Source: Pseudomonas kielensis (GTDB taxonomy: Bacteria > Pseudomonadota > Gammaproteobacteria > Pseudomonadales > Pseudomonadaceae). Taken from it: a stretch of 64,000 nucleotides of DNA. The notes under the pieces are model-generated. The model was given only the letters and a program-made list of their open reading frames with translations. It was not told the DNA's origin and did not search any database. Positions 1 through 8,057 of the stretch are shown piece by piece. Each line of letters starts with the position of its first letter. The stretch's first letter is position 1. Made by a program: the position numbers and the translations under genes. The stretch is from NCBI RefSeq assembly GCF_014236655.1, contig NZ_JACMYG010000005.1, positions 1 to 64,000 of the forward strand, read 5' to 3'.

Positions 1-250
1 GTGCGTGCCGGTCGGGGGTGGTTACGTGTTTATCCAAAGACAGGGCGGTTGTCATTATTCCTGGGCATACTCCATTCCCCGCACGGGAAACAAACCCCCT
101 TCCAATCCACAAACCACCCTTTTTTTTCTTGGAACAAACGGTTAATTTTGCCCCCCCCCCCCCCCCCCTGCCAGAAGCCATCTAAACTCACACCGCATAT
201 TTTCCGCCGGCATTAACCAGCCGTACGCTCCCTCGCCGAGACTCCATACC
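1..250. other. Upstream region of the lipid operon, no supported gene
   Basis: The first 250 bases contain a 71-codon open frame from a GTG at position 1, but it runs through a C homopolymer as a string of prolines and shows no recognisable domain. I do not call it a gene. The region presumably carries the promoter of the lipid operon starting at 251. I could not find a convincing -35/-10 pair. Confidence 0.5.
151..168. repeat. Homopolymer of 18 C
   Basis: An uninterrupted run of 18 cytosines follows the AT-rich stretch GGTTAATTTTG and lies about 80 bases before the first lipid-operon gene. Runs this long are slippage-prone in vivo and error-prone in sequencing, so the exact length is uncertain. 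Confidence 0.9.
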
Positions 251-874
251 GTGCCTAGCCTCTACCAGCTCAAACCTGCGTTTCAGAACCTCTTGCGACC
301 GCTGGTCCGGCGCCTGTTCGATAACGGCACCACGGCCAATCAGATCACCCTACTGGCAGGCCTCGGTTCGGTGCTGGTAGGTGTAGCGATCAGCGCTTTT
401 GCCCAACACGCCTGGTTGTTCGCCCTGGTTCCCCTGTGGATGCTGCTGCGCATGGCCCTCAACGCCATCGACGGCATGCTCGCCCGCGAGTTCGACCAGC
501 AATCGGCCCTGGGGGCCTACCTCAATGAGTTGTGCGACGTGGTCGCCGACTGCGCGCTGATTCTGCCCTTCGCCCTGATCGCCGACGTCAGCCTGCTGCT
601 GGTGCTGCTGGTGACCCTGCTTGCGGTGTTCAGTGAATACGCCGGTGTATTGGGCCCGATGATCGGTGCATCGCGCCGTTATGACGGGCCGATGGGCAAG
701 AGCGATCGGGCGTTGGTGCTGGGGCTCCTGGCCATGGTTATCGCACTGGGCTGGGCCAGCGCTCCGTGGATCAACGGGGTGTTCGCGCTGATCGCAGTCC
801 TGCTGGCCTGCACCTTGGTCAACCGGGTCCGCCAGGGTCTCAAGGAAGTCCAGGAAAACGCCCCTTCAGCCTAA
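251..874 (+). CDS. CDP-alcohol phosphatidyltransferase family protein, YnbA-like
   Basis: A 207-residue multi-pass inner-membrane protein that should transfer a phosphatidyl group from CDP-diacylglycerol to an alcohol. The family signature is visible at residues 71-96 (NAIDGMLAR, eight residues, GAYLNELCD). Two of the four metal-binding aspartates of the consensus D-xx-DG-xx-AR-x8-G-xxx-D-xxx-D are asparagine here (N71 and N92). From memory E. coli YnbA has the same two asparagines, so this looks like a subfamily trait. The start is a GTG at 251. The next gene begins 10 bases after the stop, and six genes follow in one direction. The acceptor alcohol is unknown; PG-, PI- or cardiolipin-like products are all possible. 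Confidence 0.85.
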   Translation: MPSLYQLKPAFQNLLRPLVRRLFDNGTTANQITLLAGLGSVLVGVAISAFAQHAWLFALVPLWMLLRMALNAIDGMLAREFDQQSALGAYLNELCDVVADCALILPFALIADVSLLLVLLVTLLAVFSEYAGVLGPMIGASRRYDGPMGKSDRALVLGLLAMVIALGWASAPWINGVFALIAVLLACTLVNRVRQGLKEVQENAPSA

Positions 875-884
875 GGAAGTCGTC

Positions 885-2642
885 ATGCGCCAAGCCCAGC
901 ACCAGACATTCACTACCCACGACGGCGTGCAACTGTTCTATCGCTACTGGCCAGGCACCCCGGCCCCGGGCGAACCGCGCAACGCCGTGCTGCTGTTCCA
1001 CCGTGGCCACGAACATTCCGGGCGCATCGCCCATCTGGTGGACGAACTGGACCTGCCCGAAGTGGATTTCTTTGCCTGGGATTCACGGGGCCACGGGCTG
1101 TCCCCGGGCGAGCGTGGCGACAGCCCGAGCTTTGCTACCAGCGTGCGTGACGTGCAGACGTTCTGCGATCACCTGCAGGCGACCTACCAGATTGCCGAGT
1201 CGAACATGGCCGTGATTGCCCAGAGCGTCGGGGCGGTGATCGTCGCGACCTGGGTCCACGACTACGCCCCCAACATCCGCGCACTGGTGTTGGCGTCGCC
1301 GGCGTTCAACGTGAAGCTCTACGTACCGTTCGCCCGTCAGGGGCTGGCCCTGATGCGGCGGTTTCGCGGTAACTTTTTCGTCAACAGCTATGTCAAGGCG
1401 CGCTTTCTCAGCCATGACCCGGAACGGGTGGCGTCCTACGACAACGACCCGCTGATCACCAAAGCCATTTCGGTAAATGTACTGCTCGGTCTGTATAACG
1501 CCGCCGAGCGAGTGGTCGCCGATGCCCAGGCCATGCAGGTACCCACCCAGCTCCTGATCTCCGGTGCCGACTTCGTGGTGCATCGCCGACCGCAAGAGCA
1601 GTTCTTCGAGCGCCTGGGCAGCCTGCACAAGGAAAAACACATCCTGCCAGGCTTCTTCCACGACACCCTCGGCGAGCAGCGTCGCGGTATCGCCGTCGCC
1701 AGTGCCCGGCGCTTCATTGTGCAGAACTTCCAGCAACCGCTCGAGCGCCCTTCGCTGTTGGCCGCCGACCGCCTGGGCCTGACGTGCGCCGAATCGGAAG
1801 CCCTGGCCGCGCCCTTGCCACACAACTCCCTGGGCGACCGCTACTGGCGCATGACCCGCGCCAGCATGCGCCTGGGCAGTCGACTGTCGAGCGGACTCAA
1901 GCTGGGTTTCGACACAGGTTTCGACTCCGGCAGCACCCTGGACTACGTCTACCGCAACACCCCCACCGGCACCTCCGCCGTCGGGCGGATGATCGACCGT
2001 AACTACCTGGACTCGATCGGCTGGCGCGGTATTCGCCAGCGCAAACTGCATGTCGAGGAACTGCTGCGCCTGGCGATCGTACAGTTGCGCGAGCAAGGCA
2101 GCGCGGTGCGGATCGTCGACATCGCCGCCGGCCACGGACGCTACATTCTCGAAGCCTTGCAGGGGGTTGCCCCGCTGCCCGAGTCAATCGTGTTGCGTGA
2201 CTACAGCGACATCAATGTGCGCGACGGCGGTGCCTTGATTCGCGAGAAGGGCCTGGAAAACATCGCCCGCTTCGTCAAGGGCGATGCCTTCGACCGCGCC
2301 GACCTGGCGGCCCTCGACCCGCAACCGACCCTCGCCGTGGTGTCCGGTCTGTACGAACTGTTCGCCGACAACCAGAGGGTTGGCGACTCCCTCGCGGGCC
2401 TGGCGGACGCGGTGCCAGTCGGCGGTTACCTGGTCTACACCGGCCAACCCTGGCACCCGCAGCTGGAGCTGATTGCCCGTGCCCTGACCAGCCACCGGGA
2501 AGGCCAGGCCTGGGTCATGCGCCGGCGCAGCCAGGCAGAGATGGACCAGTTGGTCGCGGCTGCCGGTTTTCGCAAAATCACCCAGCGGGTCGATGAATGG
2601 GGCATTTTCAGCGTCGCCCTCGCCCAACGCGTGCAGGCATGA
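885..2642 (+). CDS. Bifunctional alpha/beta hydrolase and class I SAM methyltransferase, YnbC-like
   Basis: A 585-residue two-domain protein. The N-terminal half is an alpha/beta hydrolase of the monoacylglycerol-lipase type. It has an HRGHEHSGR oxyanion region near residue 39, a nucleophile elbow AQSVG with Ser114 (the first Gly of GxSxG is Ala), and a late HDT histidine. The C-terminal half carries a Rossmann methyltransferase motif I (IVDIAAGHGRY, about 410-420). The length matches E. coli YnbC as I remember it. A clear ribosome site (AAGGAAG) precedes the ATG. It lies between the phosphatidyltransferase and phosphatase genes, so the likely substrates are lipids: deacylation by one half and methylation by the other. 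Which lipid is not visible from sequence. Confidence 0.85.
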   Translation: MRQAQHQTFTTHDGVQLFYRYWPGTPAPGEPRNAVLLFHRGHEHSGRIAHLVDELDLPEVDFFAWDSRGHGLSPGERGDSPSFATSVRDVQTFCDHLQATYQIAESNMAVIAQSVGAVIVATWVHDYAPNIRALVLASPAFNVKLYVPFARQGLALMRRFRGNFFVNSYVKARFLSHDPERVASYDNDPLITKAISVNVLLGLYNAAERVVADAQAMQVPTQLLISGADFVVHRRPQEQFFERLGSLHKEKHILPGFFHDTLGEQRRGIAVASARRFIVQNFQQPLERPSLLAADRLGLTCAESEALAAPLPHNSLGDRYWRMTRASMRLGSRLSSGLKLGFDTGFDSGSTLDYVYRNTPTGTSAVGRMIDRNYLDSIGWRGIRQRKLHVEELLRLAIVQLREQGSAVRIVDIAAGHGRYILEALQGVAPLPESIVLRDYSDINVRDGGALIREKGLENIARFVKGDAFDRADLAALDPQPTLAVVSGLYELFADNQRVGDSLAGLADAVPVGGYLVYTGQPWHPQLELIARALTSHREGQAWVMRRRSQAEMDQLVAAAGFRKITQRVDEWGIFSVALAQRVQA

Positions 2643-3982
2643 GCCACGCCACCACCGGGCAGCGTGAACCCGGCTTGTTGAAGCCCGCGGTGCTCTGGCT
2701 GCTGGTGTTGGCACCGTTGTTTTTTGCCACTTACGGCTTTGCCACCTGGGTCACTACCCAGCGCGCCGAGGTCGGCAGCCTGGTATTTGACTGGGAAAAC
2801 CACGTGCCGTTCTGGGCGTGGAGCATCGTGCCCTATTGGTCGATCGACCTGCTGTATGGCCTGTCGTTGCTGCTACCCGACACTCGCCAGGAGCTCAAGC
2901 GTCATGCGTTGCGCCTGCTGACCGCGCAACTGATCGCGGTCAGTTGTTTTCTGCTGTGGCCATTACGCTTCACCTTCGAACGGCCCGAACTCGATGGGGT
3001 TTTCGGCTGGCTGTTCGAGGTCCTGGCCGGCTTCGACAAACCATTCAATCAGGCACCCTCCCTGCACATTGCCCTGCTGGTGGTGTTGTGGACCTGCTAC
3101 CAGCGACATCTATCGGGTCTCTGGCGCGGGTTGATGCATGTCTGGTTTGGCCTGATCGGAGTGTCGGTACTGACCACCTACCAGCATCACTTCATCGATT
3201 TGCCCACGGGCGCCTTGCTCGGCTGGCTGTGTGTCTGGCTGTGGCCGCTGGATCGCCCGAGTCCGCTGTGCAGTGCCCGGCTGGCCCGCGACAGCAAGCG
3301 CTGGACACTGAGCCTGGGCTATCTGATAGGCGCCGGGGTCTTGTGCCTCCTGGCCTGGCGCATCGGGGGTGGCGGGTTGTGGTTGCTCTGGCCGACGCTG
3401 GCCTTGCTGTTGGTCGCGTTGAATTACGCGGTACTGGACGCCAGTGGTTTTCAAAAGCGCGCCGACGGGCGCCTGAGCTGGGCCGCACGCTGGTTGTTGG
3501 CGCCCTACCTGGCCGCGGCGTGGCTCAACTCACGCGGGTGGACACGCCGCCATCCGCAGCCCGATCGGGTGCTCGATGGTGTGTGGCTGGGGCGGATTCC
3601 GACCCGCCGGGAACTGCAGGACAGCCCGTTCAAGGCAGTGCTCGACCTGTGTGCCGAGTTGTCGCTGGACCCGGGAAACCTGGCCTATCGCTCGCTGCCC
3701 GTGCTCGATCTGACCGCCCCCACCACTGCGCAATGCCTGGAAGCTGCGCAGGCCATCGAAGACCTGCGCCAGCACGGTCCGCTGCTGGTCTGTTGCGCCC
3801 TCGGTTATTCACGCAGTGCCACTGCGGTAGCCGCCTGGCTGCTGCACAGCGGCAGGGCTGCCACCCTCGACCAAGCGATCCTGCAACTGCAACGGGCCCG
3901 CCCGGGCATCGTCCTGCGCCAGGCCCACCGAGTCGCCCTGACACCCTTGTGCTTGAGCACGGAGCCTGCCCATGACCACTGA
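2639..3982 (+). CDS. Membrane PAP2 phosphatase fused to a dual-specificity phosphatase, YnbD-like
   Basis: A 447-residue protein whose ATG overlaps the previous stop (ATGA), so the two are probably translationally coupled. The N-terminal part has membrane segments and the PAP2 motifs PSLH (residues 140-143) and an HHFID motif at residues 183-187. The C-terminal cytosolic part is a cysteine phosphatase with the CX5R loop CALGYSR (Cys386, Arg392). Two mechanistically different phosphatases in one chain fit removal of phosphate from a phosphatidyl-alcohol phosphate, as PgpB (PAP2) and mitochondrial PTPMT1 (dual-specificity type) do for PG-phosphate. That role is inferred. An upstream in-frame ATG at 2597 exists, but the overlapping start is the better choice. 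Confidence 0.85.
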   Translation: MSHATTGQREPGLLKPAVLWLLVLAPLFFATYGFATWVTTQRAEVGSLVFDWENHVPFWAWSIVPYWSIDLLYGLSLLLPDTRQELKRHALRLLTAQLIAVSCFLLWPLRFTFERPELDGVFGWLFEVLAGFDKPFNQAPSLHIALLVVLWTCYQRHLSGLWRGLMHVWFGLIGVSVLTTYQHHFIDLPTGALLGWLCVWLWPLDRPSPLCSARLARDSKRWTLSLGYLIGAGVLCLLAWRIGGGGLWLLWPTLALLLVALNYAVLDASGFQKRADGRLSWAARWLLAPYLAAAWLNSRGWTRRHPQPDRVLDGVWLGRIPTRRELQDSPFKAVLDLCAELSLDPGNLAYRSLPVLDLTAPTTAQCLEAAQAIEDLRQHGPLLVCCALGYSRSATAVAAWLLHSGRAATLDQAILQLQRARPGIVLRQAHRVALTPLCLSTEPAHDH

Positions 3983-4427
3983 CATGGAACTGCACACGAC
4001 CGCCAGCCTGCTGCGCCGCGGGGCCTCCCTGGATCAACTGTCCACCGGCCTCGCGCTGGTCGGCGCCTTGCTTGGCTTGAGCCAGTATCTGTTGGCCAGC
4101 CCCGGCGCCTGGGCGCTGCTGTGCAGCGCCGCCCTGCTGGTGCTGGGCCTGTTGCAAAAATACTGGGCCCTGCGGGTCGCGTTCGACGCGGAACTGTTCC
4201 AGCGCATAGCCGACGGCAATCAACCCCTGGCCTTGCGTACCGAGGCCCTGGATCACGCCCTCGCCGCCCTCGGCCTGCAACCTGCCGCACGGGGTGGCCG
4301 CCTGTGGAGCGAACGTACAGGCGGCGCCCTCAACCTGCTACGGCGCCAGGCCCTGCTGGTGGCGGTGCAGGTGCTGCTGACACTGGGTTTCATCCTGGCC
4401 GGCCCCTGGCTGGCCTTCGCTGAATAA
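3972..4427 (+). CDS. Small membrane protein of the lipid operon
   Basis: A 151-residue protein starting inside the end of the phosphatase gene (11-base overlap). It has about three hydrophobic segments: residues 24-43 and 46-63 form a hairpin, and a third lies near 125-146. A polar loop with charged residues separates them. I do not recognise the family, and I recall no counterpart in the E. coli ynb cluster. The tight overlap with its neighbours argues that it is real and acts in the same membrane process. Confidence 0.7.
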   Translation: MTTDMELHTTASLLRRGASLDQLSTGLALVGALLGLSQYLLASPGAWALLCSAALLVLGLLQKYWALRVAFDAELFQRIADGNQPLALRTEALDHALAALGLQPAARGGRLWSERTGGALNLLRRQALLVAVQVLLTLGFILAGPWLAFAE

Positions 4428-4436
4428 GGAACTTTC

Positions 4437-5057
4437 ATGCTCGAACCCCTGGTCGCCACCCTCATCACCTCCGCGGCACGCACCATTACTGGCGCCCGTA
4501 GCCTGTGGCTCGGTTGCGCGCCGCAAGCGGTGCAGCGCATCTACTTCGCCAACCACAGCAGCCATGGTGACTTCGTGTTGCTCTGGGCCTCGCTGCCACC
4601 GGCCCTGCGAAAAATGACCCGCCCCGTGGCGGGTGCCGATTACTGGCAAACCACCCCGCTGCGCCGCTACATCATCAACCGAGTATTCAACGGTGTGCTG
4701 GTCGACCGCGAACGCAAGGAGCCGACTGACAACCCCTTGCTGCCGATACTCGACGCCCTGGCCAACGGCGACTCACTGATCATCTTCCCCGAAGGCACCC
4801 GCAACCTCGAGGAGGGTCTGCTGCCATTCAAAAGCGGGATCTATCACCTGGCCAAAGCATACCCGGAGGTCGAACTGGTCCCGGTATGGATCGCCAACCT
4901 CAACCGCGTCATGCCCAAGGGTCGTTTCCTGCCGCTCCCGTTGTTATGCACCACCCGTTTTGGCGCGGCGTTTACCCTGGAGGCCGATGAAAGCAAAGAG
5001 CAATTTCTCCAGCGCAGCCGTGCAGCGCTGCTGGACCTGGCAGAGGAACTGGCCTGA
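4437..5057 (+). CDS. PlsC-like lysophospholipid acyltransferase
   Basis: A 206-residue acyltransferase of the LPLAT/PlsC superfamily. The catalytic HX4D motif is seen as NHSSHGD (His40, Asp45) and the glycerophosphate-binding motif as FPEGTR (117-122). It should acylate a lysophospholipid or 1-acyl-glycerol-3-phosphate at the inner membrane. It lies between the small membrane protein and the CdsA-like gene, which suggests a dedicated acyl-chain installation or remodelling step for the operon's product rather than the housekeeping PlsC. Confidence 0.85.
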   Translation: MLEPLVATLITSAARTITGARSLWLGCAPQAVQRIYFANHSSHGDFVLLWASLPPALRKMTRPVAGADYWQTTPLRRYIINRVFNGVLVDRERKEPTDNPLLPILDALANGDSLIIFPEGTRNLEEGLLPFKSGIYHLAKAYPEVELVPVWIANLNRVMPKGRFLPLPLLCTTRFGAAFTLEADESKEQFLQRSRAALLDLAEELA

Positions 5058-5058
5058 C

Positions 5059-5991
5059 ATGGATAGACAAACCCTGATGCTGTTTGGCGGGATTGGCGCT
5101 TTCCTGCTGCTCGCCTCACTGATCGGCTGGACCCTCAAGCTGCGCAAGCGCGGCACGCCTGACCCGGTGATCGATAACCTCAACGCGCGGATCAACGCCT
5201 GGTGGGTAATGGTGGCAGTGATCGGCATCGCTTTCTGGCTCGGCACCAGTGCGGTCATCCTGCTGTTTTACGCCGTATCCTTCTACGCCCTGCGCGAGTT
5301 CATGACCCTCACCCCGACCCGGCGCAGCGACTACCCGGCCCTGGTGGCGGCCTTCTACCTGGCGCTGCCACTGCAGTACCTGCTGATTTACTTCGACTGG
5401 TACGGGCTGTTCTCGATCTTCATTCCGGTCTACGTATTCCTGTTGCTGCCGATCCTCGCGTCACTGGGCGGGGACAGCACGCACTTTCTCGAGCGCGCCT
5501 CCAAGGTCCAGTGGGGGCTGATGATCGCGGTGTTCTGCGTGTCGCACGTACCGGCCCTGCTGACCCTGGACATTGGTGGTTATGAGGGGCGCAACCTGCT
5601 GCTGATCGCCTACCTGGTGATAGTGGTGCAGATGTCGGACGTCCTGCAGTACGTCTGCGGCAAACTGTTTGGCAAACACAAGATCGCGCCCAACCTGTCC
5701 CCGTCCAAGACTGTCGAAGGTTTTGTCGGCGGCATCCTCCTGGCTTCCGTGATTGGGGCCGCGCTGTGCTGGATTACCCCGTTCACTGTATGGCAGTCAT
5801 TCCTGATCGCCCTGCTGATCAATCTGCTGGGGTTTGCCGGCGGCATCGTGATGTCGGCCATCAAGCGCGACCGCGGCGTCAAGGACTGGGGGCACATGAT
5901 CGAAGGCCACGGCGGCATGCTCGACCGCCTGGACTCGGTGTGTTTCGCCGCGCCGATCTTCTTTCACCTGGTGCGGTATGGATGGACGTGA
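5059..5991 (+). CDS. CdsA-like phosphatidate cytidylyltransferase, YnbB-like
   Basis: A 310-residue polytopic membrane protein that should make CDP-diacylglycerol from phosphatidate and CTP. The complete CDS-family signature is present from residue 266 (SAIKRDRGVKDWG, then HGGMLDRLDS). The ATG at 5059 is one base after the preceding stop, so I prefer it to the longer open frame from 4960. It ends the lipid operon and would supply the CDP-activated donor for the phosphatidyltransferase encoded at its start. Confidence 0.88.
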   Translation: MDRQTLMLFGGIGAFLLLASLIGWTLKLRKRGTPDPVIDNLNARINAWWVMVAVIGIAFWLGTSAVILLFYAVSFYALREFMTLTPTRRSDYPALVAAFYLALPLQYLLIYFDWYGLFSIFIPVYVFLLLPILASLGGDSTHFLERASKVQWGLMIAVFCVSHVPALLTLDIGGYEGRNLLLIAYLVIVVQMSDVLQYVCGKLFGKHKIAPNLSPSKTVEGFVGGILLASVIGAALCWITPFTVWQSFLIALLINLLGFAGGIVMSAIKRDRGVKDWGHMIEGHGGMLDRLDSVCFAAPIFFHLVRYGWT

Positions 5992-6020
5992 GTCCGGCGA
6001 CTCCTACAGACAGCCGATAA

Positions 6021-6046
6021 AAAAGGGCGCCATCGGCGCCCTTCTT
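6021..6046. terminator. Bidirectional terminator between the lipid operon and hsp20
   Basis: A 9-bp stem (AAGGGCGCC / GGCGCCCTT, 6023-6031 and 6035-6043) with a 3-base loop is flanked by an A-run on one side and a T-rich side on the other. It serves the converging lipid operon and heat-shock gene. Confidence 0.85.
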
Positions 6047-6058
6047 CATTGCGGTGAC

Positions 6059-6505
6059 TCAGTGCTGCAGTGCAGGTTTTTGCTCGCCGTTGATCGGGAT
6101 GCGTTTGGCTTTCGCCTCTTCCGGCACGATGCGCAGCAGGTCGATGCTCAACAGGCCATTGCGCAGGTCCGCGGCCTTGATCTCGATGTGATCGGCCAGG
6201 CGGAACGACAGTTTGAACGCGCGCTGGGCGATGCCCTGGTGCAGGAAGGTCACGCTGTCATTGCTGTCGCGTTTGCCGCCACTGATGGTCAATACGCCTT
6301 TTTCGACTTGCAGCTCCAGGTCTTCTTCCTGGAAGCCGGCTGCCGCCACGACAATGCGGTACTGGTCATCACCGTGTTTTTCAACGTTGTAGGGTGGGTA
6401 GCTGCTGCCGGGCTCGTTGCGCAGCGCAGACTCGAACAGATCGTTGAAACGATCGAAACCTACCGAAGAACGGAACAGTGGAGCCAGGGAAAATGCGGTA
6501 CTCAT
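6059..6505 (-). CDS. ibpA: Small heat-shock protein Hsp20/IbpA
   Basis: A 148-residue alpha-crystallin-type chaperone. The N-terminal part (PLFRSSVGFDRFNDLF) matches IbpA. The alpha-crystallin domain covers about residues 35-135, and a short tail follows. It holds denatured proteins in a refoldable state for DnaK/ClpB. The upstream region carries both a sigma-32-type promoter and a ROSE-like leader, so synthesis is probably heat-controlled at transcription and translation. Confidence 0.92.
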   Translation of the reverse strand: MSTAFSLAPLFRSSVGFDRFNDLFESALRNEPGSSYPPYNVEKHGDDQYRIVVAAAGFQEEDLELQVEKGVLTISGGKRDSNDSVTFLHQGIAQRAFKLSFRLADHIEIKAADLRNGLLSIDLLRIVPEEAKAKRIPINGEQKPALQH

Positions 6506-6570
6506 GGTTCAAATCTCCTGAAAACAATCAGCAAGGTTTTTTGTCTCCGCGACCCGAATTCGGCATCGCG
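6506..6570 (-). promoter_or_regulatory. Candidate ROSE-type RNA thermometer in the ibpA leader
   Basis: In the minus-strand leader, TTGCT (6530-6534) lies 10 bases before the ribosome site AGGAG (6515-6519). This is the anti-Shine-Dalgarno arrangement of ROSE thermometers. A 5' hairpin with arms CGCGA and TCGCG and an inner CCGAATTCGG lies at 6548-6570. ROSE elements are known upstream of ibpA in Pseudomonas. The fold here is my reading, not a computed structure. Confidence 0.7.
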
Positions 6571-6577
6571 TAACCCT

Positions 6578-6606
6578 TAGATAAGGACCGCTGATTGCAT
6601 TTCAAG
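6578..6606 (-). promoter_or_regulatory. Sigma-32 (RpoH) promoter of ibpA
   Basis: On the minus strand CTTGAAA (6606-6600) is followed after 13 bases by CCTTATCTA (6586-6578). This is close to the heat-shock consensus CTTGAAA-N11-16-CCCCATnTA. The implied transcription start would give the roughly 65-base leader that holds the thermometer. Confidence 0.75.
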
Positions 6607-6625
6607 AGGTTTTTTGCAGTTTTTT

Positions 6626-7594
6626 TCAGGCCGCTTCAGCGACCTGCAAACCCAGCAAACGGGAAACCTGGTCCAGCTCCGTCTCCCGGCGCATGAGGGT
6701 AAACAGCTCCACCGCCTCCGGATAATTGCGGGTCAACATCGCCAGCCATTGCTTCAAGCGACCCGGCGATTGACGCGCTGTCATCTGCGCCTTGGCCTGC
6801 AGCCAGAACGCCTGGATCAACGGCAACAGCTCGGCCCAGGTCATCTCGACCACCTCTTCACCCGCCCGGGCGGCAGCGATCTGTCGCGCCAGGTCAGGGC
6901 GCGACACCAGGCCGCGACCCAGCATGATGTCTTCCACCCCGCTGATCTCGCGGCATCGGCGCCAGTCGTCGACGCTCCAGATATCGCCATTGGCGAACAC
7001 CGGCACCTTGACCACTTCCTGCACCCGCGGGATCCACTCCCAATGCGCCGGCGGCTTGTAACCGTCCATCTTGGTCCGCGCATGCACCACGATGTGCTCC
7101 GCGCCGCCTTCGGCCAGCGCGGTGGCACACACCAGCGAACCGTCCGGGCTATCAAAGCCCAGGCGCATCTTGGCGGTCACCGGGATGTGCGCCGGAACGG
7201 CGCGCCGGACATGCTCGACGATCTGGTTGAGCAGCTCGGGCTCCTTGAGCAGCACCGCACCGCCACGGGACTTGTTGACGGTCTTGGCCGGGCAGCCGAA
7301 GTTCAGGTCGATCACCTGCGAGCCCAGCTCACAGGCCAACGCCGCGTTTTCCGCCAGGCACACCGGATCGGAACCGAGCAATTGCACACGCAGCGGCACG
7401 CCGGCAGCGGTCTTGGCACCGTTGAGCAATTCAGGACCGAACTTGTGGAAATAGGCAGGGGTGAGCAGTTGATCGTTGATCCGGATGAACTCGGTCACGC
7501 ACCAATCGATACCGCCAACCCGGGTCAGCACGTCCCGCAGGATGTTGTCGACCAACCCCTCCATGGGCGCCAAGGCAATTTGCATGGAAAACAC
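6626..7594 (-). CDS. dusC: tRNA-dihydrouridine(16) synthase DusC
   Basis: A 322-residue FMN flavoenzyme that reduces uridine in the tRNA D-loop. The Dus signature with catalytic Cys101 is in [14 protein letters not shown]. The N-terminal [18 protein letters not shown] and the KMRLGF and HARTKMDGY segments fit the DusC subgroup rather than DusA or DusB. A second ATG three codons downstream (7585) is an equally plausible start. It is transcribed toward ibpA, which lies about 120 bases downstream but has its own promoter. Confidence 0.9.
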   Translation of the reverse strand: MFSMQIALAPMEGLVDNILRDVLTRVGGIDWCVTEFIRINDQLLTPAYFHKFGPELLNGAKTAAGVPLRVQLLGSDPVCLAENAALACELGSQVIDLNFGCPAKTVNKSRGGAVLLKEPELLNQIVEHVRRAVPAHIPVTAKMRLGFDSPDGSLVCATALAEGGAEHIVVHARTKMDGYKPPAHWEWIPRVQEVVKVPVFANGDIWSVDDWRRCREISGVEDIMLGRGLVSRPDLARQIAAARAGEEVVEMTWAELLPLIQAFWLQAKAQMTARQSPGRLKQWLAMLTRNYPEAVELFTLMRRETELDQVSRLLGLQVAEAA

Positions 7595-7775
7595 TCAACA
7601 AAAATCGTGCGGCAGTTTAGCCGGTTTCGCCGATCAGGGCATGCCGTACCGGTGGACGGTTGTTTCAGACAGACGATTACAGAATCAACCTACATCATTC
7701 GAAGAAGCGTCTGATTTAACCCCATCATATCCTCATCTAGCGTGCGTCCTCTCGAGCAAACAAGGACGCATCCGC

Positions 7776-8057
7776 ATGAGGCGCTACAACATCACCGTGG
7801 GGGCAAAAACCACAGTCAACGGTACGGTACGGACGGGCTACGGATCCTGGACCATCGATGGCCAGGCTATCGCTTGCGAAGGCGACGAAGTCGAATGCCC
7901 GGCATGTGACAGCACCGGCGTCATCGTCTGTGACGGCCCGCACCTGCCGGAACTTATGGGGGGACGCGCGGCTGCCCTGGACGGCGATCTTTGCCACTGC
8001 AAATGCGACCCGCCGCCCCGCCTGATTGCCAACCAGACAACGATTATCGCAAGCTGA
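7776..8057 (+). CDS. PAAR-domain type VI secretion spike-tip protein
   Basis: A 93-residue protein that is all PAAR domain: a compact, glycine- and turn-rich sequence with TTVNGTVRTG, the ACEGDEVECPACDSTG segment, and cysteines and histidines near the end (CHCKCDPPPRL). PAAR proteins cap the VgrG spike and carry effectors. The open frame extends upstream to 7476, but only this ATG gives the family N-terminus (MRRYNITVGAKT). The toxin frame starts inside its 3' end. No T6SS structural gene is in the window, so this is an orphan effector module. Confidence 0.85.
   Translation: MRRYNITVGAKTTVNGTVRTGYGSWTIDGQAIACEGDEVECPACDSTGVIVCDGPHLPELMGGRAAALDGDLCHCKCDPPPRLIANQTTIIAS

Noticed and set aside
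1..216. 71-codon open frame from GTG
   Set aside because: Runs through the poly-C tract, no domain, no ribosome site visible.
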